9,043 nucleotides of DNA from an archaeon MnTg01 (GTDB lineage: Archaea; Thermoproteota; Nitrososphaeria; Nitrososphaerales; Nitrosopumilaceae). Shown piece after piece: positions 1 through 6,189 of the stretch. Made by a program: the position numbers and the translations under genes. The first letter of the stretch is position 1, and every line of letters begins with the position of its first letter. The stretch is taken from NCBI GenBank assembly GCA_008974855.1, contig BFAR01000065.1, positions 1 to 9,043 on the forward strand, written 5' to 3'. The notes below the pieces were generated by a model. It was not told the origin of the DNA and did no database searches. It saw only the letters and a list, made by a program, of their open reading frames with translations.

Positions 1-718
1 GTAATGATTGAATTTTTACAAATTCTAAAACATCGTCTATTTGATTTGACATTCTAGAAATAGCACGCTCCATCATATCAATTTGTTTAGTAGAAAATCT
101 AGTTTCGCCAGAATTAGTTCTGGCACGAGCTATTTCAACAACTCCCTTAAGCACAGTTAATGGATTTCTTAAATCATGAGCTAATCTTGCAGACAATTCC
201 CCAATAGCAGCAAGTCGTTCTGCTTGAGCTAATTTTTTAGTTTTTTCTCTCAAATCTATTTGTAAATTATCACGTTGCCGTTTTAATTTCTGTTCAGACA
301 ATGCCAATTGAGATAGATTTTCTTTTAATTTTTCATTAAATTCTCTTGTTTGTTTTTTTTCATTTGAAAATAATTTTTTCATTAAATCAAGTTTTTCTAC
401 AGCATACTTTTCTATAAGACCAGATAACTCACTATTTACCTTAATTGCTTCTGGAATTTCAATAATATCATCTACCATGTCCATTAAACTTTCTTGTCTG
501 TTAGTAAATTTTCCAGATTGTAAAACTTCTATTTGATGTTCAAATCGTTCATGAGATTTTTTGATTTTATCAATTCTATGGAGTCTATTTGTTAATTGAC
601 TATTGATTTTTTTCATATATTCCTTAGCTTTTTTAATTTGAATTTCAGTATTTTCTGTAGATATTTCAGATTTCTTCTTTTTGGTAGGATTATTTATCTC
701 CAAATCGTCCTTTGGCAT
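1..718 (-). CDS. Soluble sensor histidine kinase, HisKA domain (C-terminal part outside window)
   Basis: This is the N-terminal 239 residues of a two-component sensor kinase; the ATPase domain would lie beyond base 1. The ATG at 718 opens a frame that stays open to the window edge. Residues 173-192 carry a typical HisKA H-box (GELSARLAHDLRNPLTVLKG) with the predicted phospho-accepting His181 followed by Asp-Leu-Arg-Asn-Pro. The preceding ~115-175 region is rich in Lys, Glu, Gln and Leu and reads as a coiled coil leading into the dimerisation helix; residues 1-60 are also charged and probably helical. I see no transmembrane segment and no recognisable PAS or GAF domain, so it is probably cytoplasmic and senses an internal signal or a partner protein. 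A single-domain response regulator on the same strand at 2581-3075 is a possible target. The kinase call is firm; signal and partner are unknown. Confidence 0.9.
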   Translation of the reverse strand, partial: MPKDDLEINNPTKKKKSEISTENTEIQIKKAKEYMKKINSQLTNRLHRIDKIKKSHERFEHQIEVLQSGKFTNRQESLMDMVDDIIEIPEAIKVNSELSGLIEKYAVEKLDLMKKLFSNEKKQTREFNEKLKENLSQLALSEQKLKRQRDNLQIDLREKTKKLAQAERLAAIGELSARLAHDLRNPLTVLKGVVEIARARTNSGETRFSTKQIDMMERAISRMSNQIDDVLEFVKIQSL

Positions 719-736
719 TTTTTTTATTTGAGTTTT

Positions 737-746
737 TAAGATATAC
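737..746 (-). promoter_or_regulatory. Candidate TATA box of the histidine kinase gene
   Basis: Read on the minus strand the site is GTATATCTTA, centred about 24 bases before the ATG at 718. That is the spacing expected if transcription starts at or just before the start codon. It lies immediately downstream (in the reading direction) of the inverted repeat at 747-780. Inferred from composition and spacing only. Confidence 0.4.
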
Positions 747-780
747 CCAGTTCGGTGTTCGTAACGAACATACGATCTGG
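747..780. repeat. Two-part inverted repeat between two minus-strand genes
   Basis: The inner arms are TGTTCG (756-761) and CGAACA (765-770), a perfect 6-bp match around a 3-base TAA centre. The outer arms CCAGTTCG (747-754) and CGATCTGG (773-780) match at 7 of 8 positions. A one-base (755) against two-base (771-772) bulge separates the two parts. It lies 9 bases past the stop of the 126-residue gene and just upstream of the kinase gene's candidate TATA box. It could be an operator, an RNA hairpin or a processing/termination structure. No T-run follows it on the minus strand, so it is not a classical terminator. Confidence 0.6.
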
Positions 781-789
781 AAAAGCTTC

Positions 790-1170
790 TTAATTTGTAG
801 CATTGTGATGAATGCCTATTGCTATTTGTGGATCATATAGGGGATTAGGACTAATCAAATCACGCATCATTAATCGCTTGAGAATTGCTTTGATTTCATG
901 AGTTTCAACTCCGCCTAGTTTTCTTGCTCGATCTGATATTTCTTGAAACATCACTTCTTCATCCACGCGTTTCGTTTGACAGATGTATGTTTTTAATAAA
1001 AGACCTAATTGAGTCAATTTATTCAGTGAGAGTTCTTTGTGTTCTACGAAGATTTCTCTAATCATATCTTCAATATGATAAATCCCCTTTTCAGATACTT
1101 TGTATCTCAAAAGTTTTGGATAGTCATCTAGCGCTATAGGATAAAGTTTCCCAACAGTTCTGCTTCCCAT
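790..1170 (-). CDS. Conserved-looking hypothetical protein, 126 aa, possibly winged-helix-like
   Basis: I do not recognise this protein with certainty. It is a small, charged, soluble sequence without signal peptide, membrane segment or cysteine cluster. Residues ~25-120 appear mainly helical, with a pattern (helices, then KAILKRLMMRDLISPNPLYDP near the end) resembling the recognition helix and wing of winged-helix regulators or of archaeal accessory proteins; this is a weak impression, not an identified domain. The frame can be extended three codons to a TTG at 1179, but I prefer the ATG at 1170 (protein starting MGSRTVGKL), because a TATA-like element sits about 26 bases before it. It is divergent from the aRF1 gene and lies 71 bases ahead of the histidine kinase on the same strand. 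Function unknown; the coding call itself is good. Confidence 0.75.
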   Translation of the reverse strand: MGSRTVGKLYPIALDDYPKLLRYKVSEKGIYHIEDMIREIFVEHKELSLNKLTQLGLLLKTYICQTKRVDEEVMFQEISDRARKLGGVETHEIKAILKRLMMRDLISPNPLYDPQIAIGIHHNATN

Positions 1171-1191
1171 AATTACCAATATTCAGTAATG

Positions 1192-1201
1192 GTAATGTTT
1201 A
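1192..1201 (-). promoter_or_regulatory. Candidate TATA box of the 126-aa gene
   Basis: The minus-strand sequence TAAACATTAC is centred about 26 bases before the ATG at 1170, the spacing expected of a leaderless archaeal transcript. It also argues for ATG 1170 over the TTG at 1179. Weak consensus, inferred from position. Confidence 0.3.
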
Positions 1202-1270
1202 GTGCGGTCAATTTTTGTAAATTCAAGGTCCAATTTGGCAAAATCTAATTTTACTAAATTAATTTCAATC

Positions 1271-1281
1271 AAACTTAATAT
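1271..1281 (+). promoter_or_regulatory. Candidate TATA box of the aRF1 gene
   Basis: The sequence AAACTTAATAT is centred about 29 bases before the ATG at 1306. No Shine-Dalgarno sequence is visible between it and the start codon, so a leaderless or nearly leaderless mRNA is likely. Inferred from spacing and composition. Confidence 0.4.
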
Positions 1282-1305
1282 TCACTTCACCAGACAGTTG
1301 AAAAT

Positions 1306-2580
1306 ATGAGAAAATTCAAATTACAAAAACAAGATTCTGTGAAACTTTACAAAATTAGAAAGACACTAGAAGAATTATCTCAAAAAACAGGTCGTGGAAC
1401 TGAATTAATTAGTTTGTATGTTCCACAAGGTAAACAACTCCACGAGGTAATTACTAATTTAAGAGAAGAGCAGGGAACCGCAGATAATATAAAATCAGAT
1501 CTTACTAGAACACATGTTGTAGATTCGCTATCTAAAGTTGTACAAAGACTAAAACTTTACAAAAAAACCCCCGAACGTGGTCTTGTAATTTTCTGTGGTG
1601 CGTTACCTCCTGAGGGCGGAGGGCCACTAGGAAGTGAAGTAGTCAAAATTTATGAAATTGATCCTCCCAAAGATCTGAAAACATTTCTGTATAGATGTGA
1701 TGATCATTTTCATGTAGATATTCTAAAAGATATGCTCAAAGATGATAATTTAATTGGTTTTCTAGCTATAGATGCTAAAGATGCAGGTTGGGGACTATTA
1801 CATGGGGACAAAATTGAAGTGTTAAAAGAAACGGGTTCAGGAGTGGCCGGAAAACATAGACAGGGGGGACAATCTGCAAAAAGGTTTCAAAAATTACGTG
1901 AAATGGAGCTTACCTATTTTTTTAACAGAGTAGCTGACATTACAAAAGAGTACTTTATTGATATTTATCCAATTAAAGGTCTGATTATTTCTGGACCTGG
2001 CCCTACCAAAGAAGAATTTATCAACAATAACTATCTTGAATATCGTTTACAAGACATGGTATTAACAACAATTGATGCGTCATACTCAGGTTCAGAAGGT
2101 ATTAGAGAAGCATTTGCAAAATCAGGTGAAATATTATCAGATTTTAGGATGGTTGAGGAAAAAAAAATTATCGAAGGGTTATTCAAACATATCAATTCAA
2201 ACACTGGACTGGGGGCATATGGTATGAAAGAAGTTATTAATTATTTAAAAAATAATGTAGCAGAAAAAATCATCGTTACGGATGATACGAATCTATATAG
2301 AATTGAATGTAAATGTAAAAAATGTCAAAATATTCAAGAAGATATAGTCGAGCTACCAAAAGTAATACCAAGAAAAACTGAATTACTAAATACCGCGTGT
2401 CCAAATTGTAATAGTACAGATTCAGAAGTAAGTCAGCAAGACATTGTAGATTATTTAGCGCTAATCGCTACAAAAACTGGAACTACAATCGAAGTAGTTT
2501 CTGGAAAAGCAGAACATGGAACAATGCTATCTAGTATTGGAAAAATTGGTGCTATTTTAAGATACAACCCAAATCAGTAA
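1306..2580 (+). CDS. prf1: Peptide chain release factor 1 (aRF1)
   Basis: This is the archaeal class-1 release factor, which reads all three stop codons in the ribosomal A site and triggers hydrolysis of peptidyl-tRNA. At 424 residues it has the usual family length. The N-terminal decoding domain has the NIKS motif at 61-64 and the YxCxxxF motif at Tyr129, Cys131 and Phe135, both involved in stop-codon recognition. The middle domain has the catalytic GGQ at 187-189 in the context GKHRQGGQSAKR. The C-terminal domain keeps a cysteine cluster (Cys335, 337, 340, 365, 368) resembling the zinc-binding minidomain of many archaeal aRF1 proteins. It ends with TAA directly abutting the response regulator gene on the other strand. 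A Pelota (aPelo) assignment is excluded by the GGQ and NIKS motifs. Very confident. Confidence 0.98.
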   Translation: MRKFKLQKQDSVKLYKIRKTLEELSQKTGRGTELISLYVPQGKQLHEVITNLREEQGTADNIKSDLTRTHVVDSLSKVVQRLKLYKKTPERGLVIFCGALPPEGGGPLGSEVVKIYEIDPPKDLKTFLYRCDDHFHVDILKDMLKDDNLIGFLAIDAKDAGWGLLHGDKIEVLKETGSGVAGKHRQGGQSAKRFQKLREMELTYFFNRVADITKEYFIDIYPIKGLIISGPGPTKEEFINNNYLEYRLQDMVLTTIDASYSGSEGIREAFAKSGEILSDFRMVEEKKIIEGLFKHINSNTGLGAYGMKEVINYLKNNVAEKIIVTDDTNLYRIECKCKKCQNIQEDIVELPKVIPRKTELLNTACPNCNSTDSEVSQQDIVDYLALIATKTGTTIEVVSGKAEHGTMLSSIGKIGAILRYNPNQ

Positions 2581-3075
2581 TCAACGAATTGATTCTTCAG
2601 ATTGGGTAATTGTCATCAAGTTGTTTTCTTTTGTACCTTTTATTCTTGTTTTAAGATCTCGATTAGCACGTGAATTAATTATTCTGCCTTCAATTTTTTT
2701 TAGTAAAAAATCTAATGAAAAAGGTTTTTGGATAATTTGTATAGAATCATCTAGTACATCCGCAACATCTTTTAATATTTTTTCCCCATACGCAGAAAGA
2801 AAAATTATTCTCTGATTTCGTCTAAGTTTTAAAATATCCTTTGCCGTTTCAGTTCCATTTCTTCTTGGCATGTTTTGATCTAATAATACAATATCATAAG
2901 GAGAATTCTTTTGTTGTTTGAACAATTCATGATATTTTATTTCATCATTATAGATATCAAAACACTCTTCCCCATCTTTAGTTAAAGTAACTTTATGACC
3001 CTTTTTTTCTAATGCTGTTTTGTATTGTTTGGAAGTAAAATCATTATCCTCTGCTATCAAAATATTAAGAGCCAT
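2581..3075 (-). CDS. Single-domain response regulator (CheY-like receiver)
   Basis: A 164-residue receiver protein of a two-component system. The acidic pocket is Glu9-Asp10, the predicted phospho-accepting residue is Asp66 in DIVLLDQNMP, the switch Ser is Ser94 in IIFLSAYGE, and the conserved Lys is Lys117 in QKPFS. The stretch between the second and third strands (about residues 38-60) is longer than usual, suggesting an insertion of roughly ten residues. After the receiver, residues ~125-164 form a charged tail without a recognisable DNA-binding or enzymatic domain, so output is probably by protein-protein contact. Stand-alone receivers of this sort are common in Thaumarchaeota. Its TGA stop abuts the aRF1 stop with no bases between. 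The histidine kinase at 1-718 on the same strand is a candidate donor, which is inference from proximity only. Confidence 0.93.
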   Translation of the reverse strand: MALNILIAEDNDFTSKQYKTALEKKGHKVTLTKDGEECFDIYNDEIKYHELFKQQKNSPYDIVLLDQNMPRRNGTETAKDILKLRRNQRIIFLSAYGEKILKDVADVLDDSIQIIQKPFSLDFLLKKIEGRIINSRANRDLKTRIKGTKENNLMTITQSEESIR

Positions 3076-3100
3076 TTTTATATTAAATAATTCACATAGT

Positions 3101-3108
3101 CCTTTTAA
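3101..3108 (-). promoter_or_regulatory. Candidate TATA box of the response regulator gene
   Basis: The minus-strand sequence TTAAAAGG is centred about 29 bases before the ATG at 3075. This suggests the regulator has its own promoter in the 94-base gap behind the HIT gene and is not only read through from it. A second AT-rich stretch, TTTAATATAA, lies too close to the ATG to be the TATA box of a leaderless transcript. Confidence 0.4.
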
Positions 3109-3169
3109 GACGAGTTTGTTTGAGTTGAACGAACTAATTTTTGAGTTTTAAACACATAATTTTAGTGAT

Positions 3170-3574
3170 TTAAATACAGTTACGAATTTTTTCAGCAAGC
3201 ATTTTTAATTCATCATCTTTTTTTATATCTCGTTTCGTCCATACTGTCTCTTTATCATTGAATCTTGGAATAATATGAACATGTACATGAGGCACAATTT
3301 GTTTTGCAGCCCTGCCATTATTTTGTGCCATGCTAAAAGCATCTGCATTTGTAGTTTTAATGATAGCTTTAGCAATTTTAGGTATCTTTGAAAATAAATC
3401 ACCCACATCCTCTGGCGTCATATCAGTTACTTTTTCAAAATGAGCACGTGGTAAAAATAGGGAGTGTCCATAATCAATTGGATATTTATCTAAAAATCCA
3501 ACATGAGTTTCATCTTGGTAAATGAAATGACCCTGTCTTCTTCCTTGTATGATTTCACAAAAAATGCAATTCAT
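3170..3574 (-). CDS. HIT-family (histidine triad) nucleotide-binding hydrolase
   Basis: A 134-residue cytoplasmic protein of the histidine triad superfamily, whose members hydrolyse or transfer nucleoside monophosphates (for example from adenylated or dinucleotide substrates). The active-site motif is HVHVHII with His96, His98 and His100; the middle one is the family nucleophile. An N-terminal CxxC (Cys3, Cys6) together with His residues probably binds a structural zinc, as in Hint-like bacterial and archaeal members. The conserved Asn/Gly-rich segment at 84-93 (AQNNGRAAKQ) precedes the triad as in the family. Length is typical for a single HIT domain. The ATG at 3574 gives the usual family start just before CIFC. 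The exact substrate cannot be inferred. It is divergent from the membrane protein gene and followed by the response regulator on the same strand. Confidence 0.93.
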   Translation of the reverse strand: MNCIFCEIIQGRRQGHFIYQDETHVGFLDKYPIDYGHSLFLPRAHFEKVTDMTPEDVGDLFSKIPKIAKAIIKTTNADAFSMAQNNGRAAKQIVPHVHVHIIPRFNDKETVWTKRDIKKDDELKMLAEKIRNCI

Positions 3575-3590
3575 GTAGTTCCCGACATCG

Positions 3591-3602
3591 TATTTTATTT
3601 AT
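3591..3602 (-). promoter_or_regulatory. Candidate TATA box of the HIT gene
   Basis: The minus-strand sequence ATAAATAAAATA is centred about 22 bases before the ATG at 3574, compatible with a leaderless transcript. It shares an 81-base divergent intergenic region with the promoter of the gene at 3656. Confidence 0.4.
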
Positions 3603-3618
3603 GGTTTTTCTATCAATT

Positions 3619-3630
3619 AAGTTAATTAAG
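3619..3630 (+). promoter_or_regulatory. Candidate TATA box of the membrane protein gene
   Basis: The sequence AAGTTAATTAAG is centred about 31 bases before the ATG at 3656. The AATTAAG element occurs twice in tandem here (from 3615 and from 3624), which leaves the exact box ambiguous. Inferred from spacing. Confidence 0.35.
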
Positions 3631-3655
3631 GGAATTTTAGGAACTTGACTATCTC

Positions 3656-4264
3656 ATGGGTAAAAAATCGCGAAAAGAAAGAGAAGAAAAACGAGGCTCG
3701 TTTGCTACTCAAAGGACCAAAGAAAAAAGAAAGCATTCACTTATAGCTATAGCAGTTCTAGGTGCAATTGCTGTAATTGTTGGAATTTCAGTGTATAATT
3801 TTACAAATCTTGATCAAACTGCCCCCGGCGCACCTCCAGGAGCTGGAATTCTCGGATCCGAACACGTACATGCTACAATTTTGACTAAGCTTCATGGGGA
3901 TATTTTTCCTTATTCAGGTCCTGCATATCAAATAAAAAGTAGTTGGATGCATTTTGAAGCTGGGGATGGCAGTACCATTCACAGACATGCCACAGGCGTT
4001 ATGTTAGGATGGCTATTTGAAACAACAGGACTTGGACTCGATGATGAATGTTTTGCGTTTAAAGCTTCAGCAGGTGGAGAAAGAAGATTCTGTACAAATG
4101 AAGAATTTTCTCTAAAGTTTTATGTCAATCATGAACCAGTAGATAGTCTAACAGAAATGGTTTTTGAAGATGGAGATAGAATTCTTGTTTCCTACGGCGA
4201 CGAAGATCAAACACAAATTGATGCCCAATTATTAGAATTAGACTCTCAACCTATCTTAGGATAA
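3656..4264 (+). CDS. Membrane-anchored extracytoplasmic His-rich protein, function unknown
   Basis: A 202-residue protein that I recognise only as a thaumarchaeal-type hypothetical. Residues 1-27 are strongly basic, 28-49 form one hydrophobic helix, and 52-65 are a Pro/Gly/Ala-rich linker. By the positive-inside rule the remaining ~135 residues face outward and are tethered by the N-terminal helix. The outer part has a cluster of histidines (His70 and His72 in EHVHA, His80, His99, His109 and His111 in TIHRHA) and two cysteines (132 and 146) placed to form a disulfide. The last part (NHEPV...[12 protein letters not shown]) has the look of a small beta-rich domain. The HxH pairs suggest metal binding, for instance copper, which ammonia oxidisers handle in quantity; that is speculation from residues alone. 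Neighbours (HIT hydrolase, ilvD) give no clue. Confidence 0.8.
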   Translation: MGKKSRKEREEKRGSFATQRTKEKRKHSLIAIAVLGAIAVIVGISVYNFTNLDQTAPGAPPGAGILGSEHVHATILTKLHGDIFPYSGPAYQIKSSWMHFEAGDGSTIHRHATGVMLGWLFETTGLGLDDECFAFKASAGGERRFCTNEEFSLKFYVNHEPVDSLTEMVFEDGDRILVSYGDEDQTQIDAQLLELDSQPILG

Positions 4265-4271
4265 CAAACCA

Positions 4272-4283
4272 CCTAAATTATGG
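4272..4283 (+). promoter_or_regulatory. Candidate TATA box of ilvD
   Basis: The sequence CCTAAATTATGG is centred about 30 bases before the ATG at 4308, within the 43-base gap after the membrane protein gene. ilvD may therefore have its own promoter as well as possible read-through. Confidence 0.35.
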
Positions 4284-4307
4284 TATGCCTATCGTAATTT
4301 GTTTAAA

Positions 4308-5981
4308 ATGGAAATATCAAGTAGAAATGTTGTAGAAGGAACTGCTCGTTCTCCCCACAGAGCAATGTACAAAGCGATGGGATTAACTGATGATGATCTA
4401 AGTAAACCATTCATTGGTGTTTGCCATACAGGAAATGAAGCTACGCCTTGTAATATTCATCTTGGTAGATTAGCACAAAAAGCTAAAGAGGGAGTTCTAG
4501 AAGGTGGAGCTACACCACGAGAATTTAGTACTATAGCAGTAAGTGATGGGATTGCAATGGGACATGAAGGAATGAAATCATCATTAGTTTCTCGAGAAGT
4601 AATTGCTGATTCTATTGAATTAATGGTAAGGGCTCATCAGTATGATGGGTTAGTTGGAATTGCTGGATGTGATAAAAGCTTGCCTGGAACTATGATGGCA
4701 ATGACTAGATTGAATCTACCATCAGTTTTCGTTTATGGGGGAACTATAATGCCTGGTATTTTAGATGGTAGAGAGTTAACTATAGTAGATGTGTACGAAG
4801 CTGTTGGGGCATATGATGCAGGAAAATTATCACTTGAGGGTTTAAAAAATATTGAAAATACGGCATGCCCTAACGCTGGTTCTTGTGGAGGAATGTTTAC
4901 TGCAAATACAATGGCGTCGATTTCAGAGGCAATAGGTCTTGCATTGCCAGGTAGTGCTAGTCCTCCAGCAGAAGATGATAGAAGAGAAAAGATAGTATAC
5001 GATTCAGGAAAGGCGTGTGCAAAACTTTTGGAATTAAATGTCAGACCCAGCGATATTTTAACATTTGAAGCATTTGAGAATGCAATTACAATGTTAAATG
5101 CAGTAGGAGGTTCAACTAATGGGATATTACATTTGTTGGCGTTAGCCAATGAGGCTAAAATAAAGCTAACATATGATGATTTTGAAAGAGTACGAAAAAA
5201 AACACCTCACTTAGCTGACATGAAACCAGGTGGAAATTATGTGATGAACTCATTAGATAAGATTGGCGGAATTCCATTTGTTCTAAAAAAATTAGATGAT
5301 AAAGGATTACTTCATGGAAACTGTCTTACAGTAACTGGAAAAACAATTCATGAAAATCTAGAATCAATAAATATTCCAGAATTAGAACAAAACATTGTAA
5401 AGTCCATTGATAATCCTATTCACAATGTTGGAACTGCAGTAATTCTAAAAGGAACATTAGCACCAGACGGAGCAGTAATAAAAACGGCTGGAGCAGAAAT
5501 GACAAAATTCACTGGAAAAGCACGTGTGTTTGATAGAGAAGAGGATGCATTTGATGCAGTATCTAAAGGAGAAATAGAAGAAGGTAATGTCGTTGTAATT
5601 AGATATGAAGGCCCAAAAGGAGGTCCTGGAATGCGAGAGATGTTAGCTACTACTGCAGCAATAGTAGGTCAAGGATTAGGAAAAAAAGTTGCAATGGTAA
5701 CTGATGGAAGATTTTCTGGAGGCACTCGCGGATTAATGGTTGGACATATAGCTCCTGAAGCATTTGTTGGAGGACCATTAGCATTTGTAAAGGAGGGAGA
5801 TGAAATTTCTATCAATACGGAAGATAATTCTATAGATCTGCACGTTTCATCTGAGGAATTAGCGAAAAGAAAAAATCAATGGTCTAGACCAAAACCAAAC
5901 TATACATCTGGTGCATTAGCAAAATACGCTTCTTTAGTAGGATCTGCTGCGCAAGGAGCAATAACAACTCCCATTGTCTAA
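4308..5981 (+). CDS. ilvD: Dihydroxy-acid dehydratase
   Basis: This enzyme dehydrates 2,3-dihydroxy-isovalerate and 2,3-dihydroxy-3-methylvalerate to the 2-keto acids in valine, leucine and isoleucine synthesis. With the ATG at 4308 it has 557 residues, normal for the family. The frame extends to a TTG at 4299, but ATG 4308 fits the usual N-terminus and the upstream TATA-like element. Iron-sulfur ligands are expected at Cys48 (ATPCN), Cys121 (GCDKSLPGT) and Cys193 ([12 protein letters not shown]). Three such cysteines are the pattern of the more oxygen-tolerant [2Fe-2S] type. Lys123 next to Cys121 is the family's carbamylated Mg2+ ligand, and the C-terminal GRFSGGTRG holds the proposed catalytic serine. 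A sugar-acid dehydratase is the alternative family member, but motifs and length favour IlvD. It ends in a 4-base overlap with the small minus-strand gene; other ilv genes are not in the window. Confidence 0.96.
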   Translation: MEISSRNVVEGTARSPHRAMYKAMGLTDDDLSKPFIGVCHTGNEATPCNIHLGRLAQKAKEGVLEGGATPREFSTIAVSDGIAMGHEGMKSSLVSREVIADSIELMVRAHQYDGLVGIAGCDKSLPGTMMAMTRLNLPSVFVYGGTIMPGILDGRELTIVDVYEAVGAYDAGKLSLEGLKNIENTACPNAGSCGGMFTANTMASISEAIGLALPGSASPPAEDDRREKIVYDSGKACAKLLELNVRPSDILTFEAFENAITMLNAVGGSTNGILHLLALANEAKIKLTYDDFERVRKKTPHLADMKPGGNYVMNSLDKIGGIPFVLKKLDDKGLLHGNCLTVTGKTIHENLESINIPELEQNIVKSIDNPIHNVGTAVILKGTLAPDGAVIKTAGAEMTKFTGKARVFDREEDAFDAVSKGEIEEGNVVVIRYEGPKGGPGMREMLATTAAIVGQGLGKKVAMVTDGRFSGGTRGLMVGHIAPEAFVGGPLAFVKEGDEISINTEDNSIDLHVSSEELAKRKNQWSRPKPNYTSGALAKYASLVGSAAQGAITTPIV

Positions 5982-6184
5982 TTTGCAAAATAATGCTTAT
6001 CGCAAAAAAGTAGCTTTCCAAAAGTAGTATTTTTGGCAGTAACACTATGACCATCTTCAAGTCCTTTACTACATACATAACATCTAGCTTCAGTAGCAAG
6101 AGTATTTACAACGATTTTTGTTTTTGTGAAAACAAAGTCCTGATAAATTCTAGAGGGAATTTTTGATTCAAGTAGTTGACTCAT
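5978..6184 (-). CDS. Small CxxC...CxxH protein, putative zinc-binding, 68 aa
   Basis: A 68-residue protein of unknown function. Residues 35-38 (CYVC) and 61-64 (CDKH) form a CxxC...CxxH pair separated by 22 residues, the spacing of a small zinc finger or ribbon. The N-terminal half (about 1-30) has no cysteine and is weakly basic. The coding call is supported by this paired motif and by the best TATA box in the window, CTTTATAACC on the minus strand, centred 26 bases before the ATG at 6184. Its stop codon overlaps the ilvD stop by 4 bases (convergent). Its start codon is only 5 bases from the ATG of an opposite 59-codon frame, so one of the two promoters must lie within the other gene. Possible roles include nucleic-acid binding or a protein adaptor; nothing in the sequence decides. 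Confidence 0.7.
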   Translation of the reverse strand: MSQLLESKIPSRIYQDFVFTKTKIVVNTLATEARCYVCSKGLEDGHSVTAKNTTFGKLLFCDKHYFAN

Positions 6185-6189
6185 AGGAT

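Noticed and set aside
3615..3630. Tandem AATTAAG repeats as an operator in the divergent HIT/membrane-protein promoter region.
   Set aside because: Two short AT-rich copies are best explained by TATA-box sequence composition.
4299..4307. TTG start for ilvD, adding three residues.
   Set aside because: The ATG at 4308 has a TATA-like element at a suitable distance and gives the usual family N-terminus.
4733..5149. A 138-codon open frame antisense to ilvD.
   Set aside because: The ilvD frame is unambiguous here, including catalytic motifs. The antisense peptide is low-complexity and motif-free, as expected of a shadow frame.
5884..6099. A 71-codon minus-strand frame overlapping ilvD and the 68-aa gene.
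   Set aside because: Its peptide is a Leu-rich shadow of the 68-aa gene's region, while the alternative frame has a paired CxxC/CxxH motif and a good promoter.
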